Positions 38,094 through 48,038 of a stretch of 64,000 nucleotides of DNA are shown one piece after another (the first letter of the stretch is position 1; the number at the start of each line of letters is the position of its first letter). The translations under genes and the position numbers were made by a program. The notes beneath the pieces were generated by a model, which was given only the letters and a program-made list of their open reading frames with translations, had not been told where the DNA came from and made no database searches. The DNA comes from Parabacteroides sp. PFB2-10 (GTDB lineage: Bacteria; Bacteroidota; Bacteroidia; Bacteroidales; Tannerellaceae), in the NCBI RefSeq assembly GCF_029893085.1, contig NZ_JARXWI010000010.1:20886-84885 (forward strand), read 5' to 3'.

Positions 38094-38103
38094 TCTTACA
38101 TCT

Positions 38104-39321
38104 ATGACTACTGTTAAACGCTTTCTAAACTACGTCTCTTACGATACGGAATCCAATGAAGAGACAGGAACAACACCCAGCACACCCGGGCAGAAGGTGT
38201 TTGCCGAAGCCCTGGCCAAAGAGCTTGAGGCCCTGGGGTTGGAAGAGGTAACACTCGATGAGAATGGTTACCTGATGGCCACTCTGCCGGCCAATACCGA
38301 TAAAGAAATCCCGACAATAGGTTTTATTGCACACATGGATACCAGCCCTGATATGTCGGGTGCGCATGTGCAACCCCGCATCGTAGCCTACGAAGGAGGC
38401 GATATTATCCTCTCGGAAGCCGACGGTGTGGTGCTTTCTCCGAAGATGTTCCCGGAGATGTCGGACTATATCGGCCAGGATATCATCGTAACAAACGGAC
38501 AAACCCTATTGGGTGCCGACGATAAAGCGGGCATTGCGGCCATCGTTTCCGCTATGGATTATTTTCTGACTCATCCGGAAGTGACACATGGCAAGATACG
38601 CATCGCCTTCACGCCCGACGAAGAGATTGGCCAAGGCGCCGATCATTTCGATGTGGAGAAGTTTGGCTGTGCCTGGGCCTATACGATAGATGGTGGGCAG
38701 ATCGGGGAACTGGAGTATGAAAACTTCAACGCCGCCGCTGCTAAAATAACCTTTAAAGGATTGAATGTGCATCCCGGAACGGCTAAAGATAAGATGATCA
38801 ACGCCTCGCTGTTGGCAACTGAGTTTGCCTCCTGGCTGCCGGCGACCGAACGTCCGGGAACGACCAGTGGATACGAAGGGTTCTATCACCTGACTGCTAT
38901 GTCGGGATCGGTGGAAGAGGCCAGCCTCTCTTATATTATCCGCGACCACGATCGTGCCCTCTTTGAAAAGAAGAAAGAGAACATACGGCAATTGGTCAGC
39001 CGGATGAATGAAAAGTGTCCTGGTAGCACTGCTTTGGAAATGCGCGATCAATACTATAATATGAAAGAGATCGTTGCTCCGCAACAGCATATCATCGACC
39101 TGGCTTTCGATGCGATGACAGCAGTGGGTGTAAAGCCGATTGTGAAGCCGATCCGCGGAGGAACCGATGGAGCGCGTCTTTCTTTCATGGGACTTCCCTG
39201 CCCGAATATCTTTGCCGGTGGGCATAACTTCCACGGGCGCTACGAATACCTGCCGGTTCCTTCACTGGATAAGAGCAGACAAACAATTCAGAAAATAATC
39301 GAGCTACTGGCTCAACAATAA
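38104..39321 (+). CDS. pepT: Peptidase T (tripeptide aminopeptidase)
   Basis: 405 residues from the ATG at 38104. A frame-open extension back to 38044 is only translated repeat and lacks homology. This M20 zinc peptidase removes N-terminal residues from tripeptides in the cytoplasm. Metal and catalytic motifs are visible: [14 protein letters not shown] (His and catalytic Asp), [13 protein letters not shown] (bridging Asp), [15 protein letters not shown] (catalytic Glu and metal Glu), and the C-terminal [15 protein letters not shown] (metal His). The length is normal for PepT. gcvT follows 18 bp later. Confidence 0.95.
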   Translation: MTTVKRFLNYVSYDTESNEETGTTPSTPGQKVFAEALAKELEALGLEEVTLDENGYLMATLPANTDKEIPTIGFIAHMDTSPDMSGAHVQPRIVAYEGGDIILSEADGVVLSPKMFPEMSDYIGQDIIVTNGQTLLGADDKAGIAAIVSAMDYFLTHPEVTHGKIRIAFTPDEEIGQGADHFDVEKFGCAWAYTIDGGQIGELEYENFNAAAAKITFKGLNVHPGTAKDKMINASLLATEFASWLPATERPGTTSGYEGFYHLTAMSGSVEEASLSYIIRDHDRALFEKKKENIRQLVSRMNEKCPGSTALEMRDQYYNMKEIVAPQQHIIDLAFDAMTAVGVKPIVKPIRGGTDGARLSFMGLPCPNIFAGGHNFHGRYEYLPVPSLDKSRQTIQKIIELLAQQ

Positions 39322-39339
39322 TAAACAAAAAACATCTGT

Positions 39340-40434
39340 ATGAAAACGACTCCATTTACCGATGTGCATATCGCATTAGGTGCTAAGATGCACGAGTTTG
39401 CCGGTTTCAATATGCCTATTGAATATACCGGTATCATTGACGAACACATGACGGTGGTAGAAGGCGCCGGCGTGTTCGACGTATCCCACATGGGCGAGTT
39501 CTGGGTGAAAGGTCCGAATGCCCTGGCCTTTTTGCAGAAAATAACCTCCAACGACGTAGCAGCCCTGGAACCGGGTAGGATACAATATGCCTGTTTCCCG
39601 AACGAAACGGGTGGTATTGTCGACGACCTCTTGGTGTATTGCTACGATCCGGAGAAGTATCTGTTGGTAGTCAATGCCGGCAACCTGCAGAAAGACTGGG
39701 ACTGGTGTGTTAGCCACAACACGGTAGGAGCCGAACTTGAAAACTCTTCCGACAACATTGGCCAATTGGCCATCCAGGGACCGAAGGCAACAGTCATTCT
39801 GCAACGCCTTACACCGATTGATCTGTCGGCTATTCCTTACTACTCATTCGTGACAGGTGAATTTGCCGGATGTCCGAATGTGATCATTTCCAACACCGGA
39901 TATACCGGAGCGGGTGGTTTTGAACTCTATTTCTATCCGAGCGACGCGATGACGATCTGGAATGCCATCTTCGAAGCCGGCAAACCGGAAGGCATCAAAC
40001 CGGTTGGTTTGGGTGCCCGCGACACTTTGCGCCTGGAAGCTGGTTTCTGCCTCTATGGCAACGACCTCAGCGACACCACTTCACCCATTGAAGCGGGCTT
40101 AGGCTGGATCACCAAATTTGTAGAAGGCAAAGACTTTATCAACCGCGCCGAATTGGAACGCCAGAAGAAAGAGGGCGTTACCCGCAAGCTTTGCGCGTTC
40201 GAGATGATCGACAAAGGCATACCCCGTCACGGGTATGAAATCGTTGATGCGGAAGGCAACGTGATCGGTGAAGTAACCTCAGGCACCATGTCTCCTTTCC
40301 TGAAAAAGGGAATCGGTATGGGGTATGTTAAACCGGAATATACCAAAGTAGGTACGGAATTCTTTATCCAGGTGCGCAACCGCAACCTGAAAGCACAGGT
40401 AATCAAAGCACCTTTCCGGGCGAAGAAGGTATAA
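39340..40434 (+). CDS. gcvT: Aminomethyltransferase (glycine cleavage T protein)
   Basis: 364 residues, normal for GcvT. It transfers the methylene group from the aminomethyl-lipoyl H protein to tetrahydrofolate, releasing ammonia. Typical motifs are [21 protein letters not shown] at the start, [16 protein letters not shown]-like [22 protein letters not shown] and [21 protein letters not shown]. It lies 18 bp after pepT, so the two are probably co-transcribed. The other gcv genes are not in this window. Confidence 0.97.
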   Translation: MKTTPFTDVHIALGAKMHEFAGFNMPIEYTGIIDEHMTVVEGAGVFDVSHMGEFWVKGPNALAFLQKITSNDVAALEPGRIQYACFPNETGGIVDDLLVYCYDPEKYLLVVNAGNLQKDWDWCVSHNTVGAELENSSDNIGQLAIQGPKATVILQRLTPIDLSAIPYYSFVTGEFAGCPNVIISNTGYTGAGGFELYFYPSDAMTIWNAIFEAGKPEGIKPVGLGARDTLRLEAGFCLYGNDLSDTTSPIEAGLGWITKFVEGKDFINRAELERQKKEGVTRKLCAFEMIDKGIPRHGYEIVDAEGNVIGEVTSGTMSPFLKKGIGMGYVKPEYTKVGTEFFIQVRNRNLKAQVIKAPFRAKKV

Positions 40435-40442
40435 ACTATTGA

Positions 40443-40518
40443 GAAAAAAGGAGAAGGGAGAAAGGAGAAAGGGCAGTTATACCTTCTCCCTTTCTCCCTT
40501 CTCCTTTTTCCTTTCTCC
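40443..40518. terminator. GGAGAAAGG-type hairpin between gcvT and an outer membrane protein gene
   Basis: Purine-rich arm 40443-40473 pairs imperfectly (about 25 bp) with pyrimidine-rich arm 40483-40518 around a 9-nt loop. It lies between converging genes and probably terminates both. The GGAGAAAGG iteration is shared with an in-gene stretch at 61505-61545. Confidence 0.65.
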
Positions 40519-40521
40519 CTC

Positions 40522-43017
40522 TTACTGTACCTGTCCTTCTACCGATCCACCGGTGCTTCCGCTACCGCTTCCGCCGGCTTTTGTATCGTCGTTACTGATA
40601 CCGCGGCGCACCTTCTTCACTTGTTCCTTAAGTGTTCCAAAGCGATAGGAAACACGCAGTCTGACTTCACGCATCGGAATACGGTTGATACTTTCCTGGT
40701 TGAACTGGGTGCCTGTCATGGAACTCTTCATGGTCATATTCTTTTGAAGTGGATTTTGACATGAGAGCGAGACTGTTAAGTTCTTGTTTAAGAAAGATTT
40801 ATTGATCGAAATGCTGCTGAAAGAGTAGGGGTCTGTTTTACTCTGCAACTGAACCGGTGGGAAAAAAGCTCCCGCATTCAAGCCGATATTGAAGTCTTTA
40901 GGCAGTATAAATTGCATATAACCAAAGGCCTGTCCGCCCCATCCCTTATTGGCATAGCCCGTATTACCACCATCCAGATTGGCATAGCTGGCACCTCCGT
41001 TCAGCGAAACATTGAACCATTTCAACGGACTCCAACGCCCATACAGGAATAGACCCAAACTCTGGCTCTTGCCAATATTCTCATATGTCGACACATTAAC
41101 CCCCGTCGACTCGTCTACAAAAGTGACACGCTCGATGGAATTGTTCACGAAACTGTAATTCACACTTGCGTTAAGGTTGAATTTCTGTCTGAACATACTA
41201 TAATTCAGGTTGAAGCCATGGCTCTTTTCCGAATTCAAATTCGGGTTCCCATATGATATATTCTGTGGGTCTATATTGTTTACATAGGGGTTAAGATACC
41301 AGATCCCCGGACGATAAATACGCATATTATAGCCAAAACGCAACTGCTGTGTCATGTCTATCATATAAGAGACTGTGGCATTGGGAACAACGTCAAAATA
41401 GTTATTCTTGAAATTCGCTTCAGGCGAATCGGGATACTTCACATTCAACGATGTTCCTTCGGCACGAACTCCCGCTTTGAAACCAAAATTCTTCAATCGC
41501 CAGGCATACGAGAAATATCCGGAGTAGATATGTTGAAGGTGATTCAAGTCGCGCATAGGACGGATTGTATCTACCCAACCGACAGCATCACCCCGGAAGA
41601 TGCGTTCAAAACTTTCACTATTATTTTCACGCATGATGTATTTTAACCCGGCTTCGAGTGTCTGATTCTTTCCGGTGGGCGTGGTATAGTCGATTTGCGC
41701 CGTATGTTCATTCGTATGCGCGTCGTTTTTACTCCATTTCGGATAGGCGATGGAATCATAAAAATTAACCATATCATAGAGGTGAGAATACGATTCGGAG
41801 TTGTCGGGTTGGTTACTAAATCGATAAGAAAATGTTAGTAACTCATCCTTTTTATGTGTCGAATGCTGGAAGTCGACATTGACATCGATCGATCCATAAT
41901 CCATATCGGAATCTGTTTTGCGCAAATAGCTGTAGTTATAAAAGTCCATATTGCTCTTTGAAAGCACATCGTATTCGGAAATACTTTTAAAATCTCCCCG
42001 ATAAATATTCCCTCCAACACTCAACAAATTCAGCGAATCGATCTCATAGCTTATCTCCAATGTTCCGTATTGGAAAGGACCATGGCTCTTGCTTCGTCCT
42101 TTTTGGGTAGTCAGGCTGGTGAGCGGTCCAATGTTTTCGCGCGTCGACTCAACCTCTCCCCAGGGACGACGCTGTTCGTTGAAATTATAATAACCGGTTA
42201 TGCCCAGCTTGCCGATCTTTGTCGTTAGATTACCTCCGACGCCATAACTGCCGAAACTGCCCACGTTTGCATTCACCGTCCCCATTACACCCTGCATCGA
42301 GCTGGTCTTGTGGGTAATGATATTGATCACACCCCCAATGCCCTCTGCGTCATACTTCGCACCCGGATCGGTAATCACCTCAATGTCTTTCACCGAACTC
42401 GCCGGCATACTTTTCAATACATCCGACGCATTATTGCTTGACAGCATATTGGAAGGCTTACCGTTCATGTAAATCTTAAAGTTGCTTGAACCTTTCAGTT
42501 GGATCTTATCTTCCCCATCGACAGTCACCATCGGCACCTTCCGTAGCATTTCCAATGTGTTGTTTACCTTCGACTCCGGGTCTTCCTCCAAGCTATAGGT
42601 GAGCTTGTCGATATCGACCCTCACCAACGGTTTCTGAGCTGTTACGGTCACCTGTTCCAATTGTTGGGTATTCTCCGCCATATAGACGATGCCCAGATTC
42701 TTTGTCTTGTCATTGGCTGTGAGCGTAAACTTCTTCTCTGCCGGTAGTTTCCCGACAAACTGGATAGTTACCACATAATCGCCCGGCGCATTCAGGATAG
42801 CCTCGAACTTCCCGTCATCATCGGTTGCCAACATTTTCACTGCTTGCTGGGGAGAAGCAGCTAAGGCAAATTTCATGGTCGCATAGGGTACACTTTCATT
42901 GGAAAGCGAGTCAATCACCTGTCCTTTTACCGTAAAGGACGACACGCTTGCGGGCTGGGCAAACAAAGATGTGGCACAGCATAGTGCAAGTAACAAAGTC
43001 ATCAATTTCTTTTTCAT
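40522..43017 (-). CDS. Outer membrane beta-barrel protein (TonB-dependent receptor-like)
   Basis: 831 residues with a signal peptide (cleavage near SLFAQ, residue 20). A carboxypeptidase-regulatory-like domain (about 28-118) is followed by a plug-like domain (LKGSSNFKIYMNGKPSNML, KDIEVITDPGAKYDAEGIGGVINIITHK, about 125-235) and a barrel of the OMP_b-brl_3 type. It lacks a SusD partner. The C-terminus is a low-complexity Gly/Ser tail (about 812-831, GGSGSGSTGGS) after the barrel's VSYRFG end, which is unusual because such barrels normally finish with an aromatic residue. The cargo is unknown. It is downstream of the second HTCS gene on the same strand (209-bp gap), which may control it. Confidence 0.85.
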   Translation of the reverse strand: MKKKLMTLLLALCCATSLFAQPASVSSFTVKGQVIDSLSNESVPYATMKFALAASPQQAVKMLATDDDGKFEAILNAPGDYVVTIQFVGKLPAEKKFTLTANDKTKNLGIVYMAENTQQLEQVTVTAQKPLVRVDIDKLTYSLEEDPESKVNNTLEMLRKVPMVTVDGEDKIQLKGSSNFKIYMNGKPSNMLSSNNASDVLKSMPASSVKDIEVITDPGAKYDAEGIGGVINIITHKTSSMQGVMGTVNANVGSFGSYGVGGNLTTKIGKLGITGYYNFNEQRRPWGEVESTRENIGPLTSLTTQKGRSKSHGPFQYGTLEISYEIDSLNLLSVGGNIYRGDFKSISEYDVLSKSNMDFYNYSYLRKTDSDMDYGSIDVNVDFQHSTHKKDELLTFSYRFSNQPDNSESYSHLYDMVNFYDSIAYPKWSKNDAHTNEHTAQIDYTTPTGKNQTLEAGLKYIMRENNSESFERIFRGDAVGWVDTIRPMRDLNHLQHIYSGYFSYAWRLKNFGFKAGVRAEGTSLNVKYPDSPEANFKNNYFDVVPNATVSYMIDMTQQLRFGYNMRIYRPGIWYLNPYVNNIDPQNISYGNPNLNSEKSHGFNLNYSMFRQKFNLNASVNYSFVNNSIERVTFVDESTGVNVSTYENIGKSQSLGLFLYGRWSPLKWFNVSLNGGASYANLDGGNTGYANKGWGGQAFGYMQFILPKDFNIGLNAGAFFPPVQLQSKTDPYSFSSISINKSFLNKNLTVSLSCQNPLQKNMTMKSSMTGTQFNQESINRIPMREVRLRVSYRFGTLKEQVKKVRRGISNDDTKAGGSGSGSTGGSVEGQVQ

Positions 43018-43064
43018 CTGAATAAATAGTGTGTTGAATAATAGATACGAAATGATCGTAGGCG

Positions 43065-43072
43065 CAAAAGTA
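43065..43072 (-). promoter_or_regulatory. Possible -7 box (TACTTTTG, minus strand) for the barrel gene
   Basis: Consensus match 47 bp upstream of the start at 43017. No clear -33. This suggests the gene has its own promoter, separate from the HTCS gene upstream. Confidence 0.35.
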
Positions 43073-43226
43073 ATTGAAAAACATAGCCATCATTTATTTC
43101 ATATAATAAATAAGCCTAAAAAATGTTCCTGTCTATTTTTATTAACAGTCACTGGAGTCTTGCGTTTATAATCAAAGATAGGTGAGGAGAGAGTCGGGGG
43201 AGAGATTTTTTTTGAAACTACTTTGC

Positions 43227-46200
43227 CTAACGACCATGCTGTTCCATGTAGGCGCTGGGCGACATGCCGTATAATTCCTTAAAGGCGTTGGAGAAATAGC
43301 TCAGGTTGGTAAAACCGGTAGCCTCCGATACCTCCGAAATAGAAAGACTTTTGTTGGCCAACAGGTCGGCTGCCTGCTTCAGACGAATGTTGCGAATCAG
43401 GTCGCGTGTGGTCTGGTTGGTCAATTCTTTCAGTTTGCGATGCAGGTGAACCCGGCTGATCCCGACGCGGTCTGCAATCATCTCTACGCTTAATTCCGGA
43501 TTCGACATATTGTCGTTGATCACCTTCATCACCCGCTCCATCAGCTTCTCGTCGGCCGACTTAATCGTGATCTTACGCACCTTGTCTTCCTGTTGCTGAT
43601 TGCCTTTGAATGTGTTGCGGAGAATGTCGCGGTTCCAGATGATATTCTCTACCGTACTACGCAGGATATCGATATTGAATGGTTTGGGAATAAAGGCGTC
43701 AGCGCCGATATTTAATCCTTCCAGGTTGTCTTCCTCGTTTGATTTGGCCGTCAGGAGTATCACAGGGATATGGTTGATATTGATATTCTGCTTGATCTTC
43801 CGGCACAGGGTGATCCCGTCCATCTCCGGCATCATCACGTCGCTGATAATCAAATCGGGCGCCTTCTTCAGGATGGCGTTCAAGGCTTCCTTACCATTCG
43901 GATATTCCTCCATGTGGAAGTCGTCACCCAACTCCTGGCATATATATTGGCGGATCTCGTCGTCGTCGTCGACTACCATGACACGGCGCTTTGATTTCGA
44001 TTTCATTTTGACGCTCTCTTCCTGAATCGATGGAACCGACAGGCTGTCGAAGAGGTGATATTTGTTTTGCGACATTTCCGGATTATCCTCTATGTCATCC
44101 GGATGCAGATGGCTGTTGCCTAACGGGATACGCAGGATAAAGCTGGAACCTTCCGGTGCATGGTCTTCCACCCATATATAACCATGGTGAAGCTCTACTA
44201 AGGAACGGGTCAGGTGTAGGCCGACCCCTGTGCTTACATTGGTTGTATTATAGTTGTTGTGTATCTGGTAAAAACGATCGAAAATACGCTCTTTATCCTC
44301 TTCTTTAATGCCAACACCCGTGTCGGAAATGGCCACTTCCAGGTATCCCTCGTAATCATTCAATTCGCGGGCGGCCTCGATCGTTCTCAGATAAATGGTG
44401 ATTTCACCGCCATCAGGGGTATATTTGAACGCATTAGAGAGGATATTCATGATGATTTTATCGAAGTTCTTCGGGTCGACCCAGACCGGAAGTTCTTTCA
44501 ACTCTGTTTGAAGTTCGAACCGGATATTCTTCACCTTCGCCGGGTATTCAAAATAGGAATAGAGGTCATAGATAAAAGAAATGATCTCCACCTCCTGAAA
44601 CCTTAGTGTCATAAGCCCTTTGTCGATCTTCCGGATGTCCATCAGTTGGTTGATGAGATTTAGGATACGCACGGCATTACGCTGAATTGTCTGGTAGCTT
44701 TTTTGCCTTTCACCATCCGGATCTGTTGTTATTAGTTTTTTCAACGGGCTGATGACCAGTGATATGGGCGTCCGGATCTCATGCGCAATATTAATAAAGA
44801 ATTGGAGTTTGGCTTCATTTAGCTCTTTTGCGTGCTGGTGTTCCAATATATTTTGGCGCGAGCGATAACGTTGTCTGAGATACATAACCAATAGAAACAC
44901 CATAAACAGGCCGATAAGAATATACGCGATCCGCGCCCACAAGGTCTGGTACCAGGGAGGGGAGATGATAACTGTGATCACTTTTTCATTTGAAAAAAAA
45001 TTGTAATCTTTTGCGATTATCCTGAAATTGTATTTGCCCGGCGAGAGATTACTGAACGTAATGCGGTTGTTTCCGGAATGAAGGCTCATCCAGTTTTCCT
45101 GGTTTACGCTGTACATATAGGAGATCCGTTCCGGGTTATGGAATTCCATTACAGAAAACTCCAAACTAAACGAATTGTCCCGGTAGGAGAGATTGAATTG
45201 ATAGGCATCCATAACGGAGGTATTAATCACCGTGTGCGATCCCGATTTCGTTCCTTTCCGCACAGGTGTGTCGTTGATATAGAAATCGGTGATGCGGATA
45301 TCCATTTTTTTCTCTTCGTAAATGATGTCGCGGGGATTGAAGTAGGTGATACCGTTCAAGCCGCAGAAAAAGAGTTGTCCCTGCCGGTCGGCAATGGCAG
45401 CCCGCTTTGAGAATTCATTGCCTTGCAGGCCGTCGTTGGCATAATAATTGATGAAACTCTTATTGTTCAGACTGAATTGCGAGAGGCCATAGTGGGTGCT
45501 GAGCCACAGATTACTGTCCTTATCGCCCGTAATAGCACAGATCACATTGTTGGGCAGACCTTCATGTGTAGTGTATTCCCGGATCGTGCCCATGGTTTTG
45601 TCGTAAGAGAACAATCCCTCAGAGGTGCCGATCCAAATGAATCCGTTCTCATCATCATACAAGTCGTAAATGGCTATTTCCGGGAGCAGGCGATGGTCAC
45701 CAAAGGTCGAGGTGTAATTATTTGTTTTCAGATCGAGGCATGCCAGGCCATTGAATGTGCCTATATACAGTTTGTCTTCGGAAAACAAAAGGGCGGACAC
45801 CCAATAATTGATTAAATAATTATCCTCTCCCTCCTGATCGGTCGCTTTCGGCTGATTGTGGTTCGTGATTCGGTTCGTACGCAGATCCAGACTGTACAGC
45901 CCAGCTCCGATCGTTCCAATCCAAAGGTTCTTGTTTTCATCTTCGTTCAGGCAGTAAATCCGCTGTATCGGACTGCCGTTTTCGTCGACAAAGTCGGGCA
46001 GGTAGTGATAGTCTCCTGTTTTCTTATTCACCTTACCCACTCCGTGCAGATAGGAAGCGAGCCAAAGATCATGATTGGAGTCTTCCAAAAGATACATGAT
46101 AGAGGGCGGTATCGAATTTTCCTTTCCGGTATAGGGGAAATGGTTCAGTAATTGTCCATCGAGCGTGATGTGGTACAAGCCACTATTGTCTGTGCCGACC

Positions 46201-47294
46201 CAGAAAGAGCCGTCGTTGTCCTGGCTGATGGCGGTGATATTGCTGTTCCCGATGATGTTGTTCTTAATGGATTTATGCCCAATGTAATTGAATTTGTTTG
46301 TTTTGGCAGGAATCAACAAAACACCCTTCTGGTGAATTCCTATCCACATATTGCCGTAGTTATCTTTCAGGATCGAGTGTATTTTGGAATTGTCGAAATC
46401 AACAATTGTTACGTCAAAGCCGCTATCTACTATTCTCTTCTCTTTGGCTTTGTAAACTTTCAGCCCCTGCCCATCCGTTCCGATATAAATCTCTTTCGGA
46501 TTCTCTACATAGATTGTTTTGACCGAGAGTTTTTGTGCTCCTTTGTAAGGGATAGGACGGAACAGATCCTTTTCTTCGTCGTATAAGAAGAGACCATCCG
46601 AGAGGCTTCCGATCAATAGATTTCCCTCACTGTCTTCACGGATGCAGGAGATATTATTCAATACCAAGTCGTTATCCCTAAAATAGCTTGTTAGCTTATT
46701 CCCTTCACTCAGCCGGCAAAGCCCCTTATCTTCCGTAGAGACCCAGATGTTCCCGTTTTTATCTTCATATAAGGTCGTAATATAGATACTGGGAGCCACC
46801 CAGTTGACCTGTTTTGCATATAGATCGCCTTCTCCAGTGACCAATGTATAGATACCCTGCCCGGTGGTACTGATCAGGATCTCCCCGTTTTTCCTTTCCA
46901 GAATAGAGGTGATATGTGGCTTTACGATCTCCCCGCTACTCAAATACATAGGAATATCCGTAAAGGTATCCGTTGCATAGTCATATAGTTGCAAGCCATG
47001 AAAGAGGCCTACAAAATAGTTCTCCCGGCTGTCTTCAAACAAGACTCTGGTAAAGTTGTTGCCCAGAGAGGAAGGGTCGTTTTTGTCCTGTTTGTGGATT
47101 GTGAATTTGGCTCCGTCGTAGCTGTTCAGTCCATCTTCCGTAGCGATCCAGATAATACCATTCTTGTCTTGTAGCATATCATAGATCAGGCTGTTCGACA
47201 ACTCACGGTCGGCAGAGAATAGTTTCCCCGATTGCGCAAGTCCCCAAACAGGAAGACACAAGAAGAGTATAATGATAAGAATGGTTGTCCTCAT
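43227..47294 (-). CDS. Second hybrid two-component system (HTCS) regulator
   Basis: 1355 residues with the same layout as the first HTCS: signal peptide (about 1-20), periplasmic propeller repeats (about 25-690), Y_Y_Y domain (about 715-785), transmembrane helix (about 788-806), kinase with H838 in NIAHEIRTPIS, ATPase domain, receiver with D1152 in LIISDVMMPEMDG, and an AraC-type HTH ending the protein. Such regulators usually sit beside a SusCD locus. Here the only downstream gene is a single outer membrane barrel, so the regulon may be elsewhere or the barrel may be the sole target. The two HTCS proteins clearly differ in their sensor halves and so probably sense different ligands. Confidence 0.95.
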   Translation of the reverse strand: MRTTILIIILFLCLPVWGLAQSGKLFSADRELSNSLIYDMLQDKNGIIWIATEDGLNSYDGAKFTIHKQDKNDPSSLGNNFTRVLFEDSRENYFVGLFHGLQLYDYATDTFTDIPMYLSSGEIVKPHITSILERKNGEILISTTGQGIYTLVTGEGDLYAKQVNWVAPSIYITTLYEDKNGNIWVSTEDKGLCRLSEGNKLTSYFRDNDLVLNNISCIREDSEGNLLIGSLSDGLFLYDEEKDLFRPIPYKGAQKLSVKTIYVENPKEIYIGTDGQGLKVYKAKEKRIVDSGFDVTIVDFDNSKIHSILKDNYGNMWIGIHQKGVLLIPAKTNKFNYIGHKSIKNNIIGNSNITAISQDNDGSFWVGTDNSGLYHITLDGQLLNHFPYTGKENSIPPSIMYLLEDSNHDLWLASYLHGVGKVNKKTGDYHYLPDFVDENGSPIQRIYCLNEDENKNLWIGTIGAGLYSLDLRTNRITNHNQPKATDQEGEDNYLINYWVSALLFSEDKLYIGTFNGLACLDLKTNNYTSTFGDHRLLPEIAIYDLYDDENGFIWIGTSEGLFSYDKTMGTIREYTTHEGLPNNVICAITGDKDSNLWLSTHYGLSQFSLNNKSFINYYANDGLQGNEFSKRAAIADRQGQLFFCGLNGITYFNPRDIIYEEKKMDIRITDFYINDTPVRKGTKSGSHTVINTSVMDAYQFNLSYRDNSFSLEFSVMEFHNPERISYMYSVNQENWMSLHSGNNRITFSNLSPGKYNFRIIAKDYNFFSNEKVITVIISPPWYQTLWARIAYILIGLFMVFLLVMYLRQRYRSRQNILEHQHAKELNEAKLQFFINIAHEIRTPISLVISPLKKLITTDPDGERQKSYQTIQRNAVRILNLINQLMDIRKIDKGLMTLRFQEVEIISFIYDLYSYFEYPAKVKNIRFELQTELKELPVWVDPKNFDKIIMNILSNAFKYTPDGGEITIYLRTIEAARELNDYEGYLEVAISDTGVGIKEEDKERIFDRFYQIHNNYNTTNVSTGVGLHLTRSLVELHHGYIWVEDHAPEGSSFILRIPLGNSHLHPDDIEDNPEMSQNKYHLFDSLSVPSIQEESVKMKSKSKRRVMVVDDDDEIRQYICQELGDDFHMEEYPNGKEALNAILKKAPDLIISDVMMPEMDGITLCRKIKQNININHIPVILLTAKSNEEDNLEGLNIGADAFIPKPFNIDILRSTVENIIWNRDILRNTFKGNQQQEDKVRKITIKSADEKLMERVMKVINDNMSNPELSVEMIADRVGISRVHLHRKLKELTNQTTRDLIRNIRLKQAADLLANKSLSISEVSEATGFTNLSYFSNAFKELYGMSPSAYMEQHGR

Positions 47295-47339
47295 AATCCT
47301 TTACTCCAAAATACGGCGTACTTTTTTCAAATCGAACAA

Positions 47340-47347
47340 CAAATATA
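47340..47347 (-). promoter_or_regulatory. Possible -7 box (TATATTTG, minus strand) for the second HTCS gene
   Basis: Consensus match 45 bp upstream of the start at 47294; no clear -33. Confidence 0.35.
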
Positions 47348-47440
47348 CATAATTAAGTTACAACATTGTGTACCTACCTGCCTCTTTTCTTGCTGTGAAG
47401 GGGATACTCTTACTTATCTATAGGGTTCAGGGTGTATATT

Positions 47441-47878
47441 CTACTTCTTCCCGGCTACGGCTTTGGCTATGACCCTGTCGAGGGCATATCTGCCCGGGCC
47501 GGCCATGAATAGGATCACGTAGACGATCATATAGACAAATGCCAGTTCTTTCGCTGCGAAAGGGTCGCCGCCATGGATCACAAAAAAGGCAATCATCATG
47601 GTGAATAGCATCGGGATCACTGCCAATCTATAAAACGCTCCCAGGATAAACGCGATGGAGCAGGCCACTTCCCCAAAGATCGCCAGCCCCAACGAGACCG
47701 GACTGCCTACCCCCAGCGGGTCAGGAAACACCTGGGATAGTTCCGAGAAGTTCATCCATTTCTGTATACCATGTGTCATCAATAAGACGCCAAATAAAAT
47801 GCGAAAGACTAATAAAAAGAGAGAATACTCCTTGTTGTCCGGTTTCAACGGAAATAAAAATCGTAAAATTGTTTTCAT
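47441..47878 (-). CDS. DoxX family membrane protein
   Basis: 145 residues with four predicted transmembrane helices (about 20-40, 64-84, 88-105, 112-130). It matches DoxX: LFLLVFRILFGVLLMTHGIQKW near the start and GLAIFGEVACSIAFILGAFYRL. The function is poorly defined; family members have been linked to quinol or redox functions. The length is typical. It stands alone between HTCS and the esterase gene, with 160 bp of unremarkable sequence on its upstream side. Confidence 0.85.
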   Translation of the reverse strand: MKTILRFLFPLKPDNKEYSLFLLVFRILFGVLLMTHGIQKWMNFSELSQVFPDPLGVGSPVSLGLAIFGEVACSIAFILGAFYRLAVIPMLFTMMIAFFVIHGGDPFAAKELAFVYMIVYVILFMAGPGRYALDRVIAKAVAGKK

Positions 47879-48038
47879 AACTATCTATTGTTTTCTTTGT
47901 TCATAAATAAATAACCTATCTAAAGAACAGGAAAACATCGAAAATGGTTGTGAATACGTTGCCGTGCCCAGCGTGAGGGCTTGTCCGAGCGCATCCCCTC
48001 CTTTAAAAAATAAGAAATTAAGTAACAAAGCTGACAGC

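Noticed and set aside
38044..38103. Upstream extension of pepT
   Set aside because: The extra 20 codons are translated repeat hairpin; the family start is at 38104.
40439..40648. Small plus-strand reading frame after gcvT
   Set aside because: It is made of the GGAGAAAGG hairpin and antisense of the barrel gene's 3' end.
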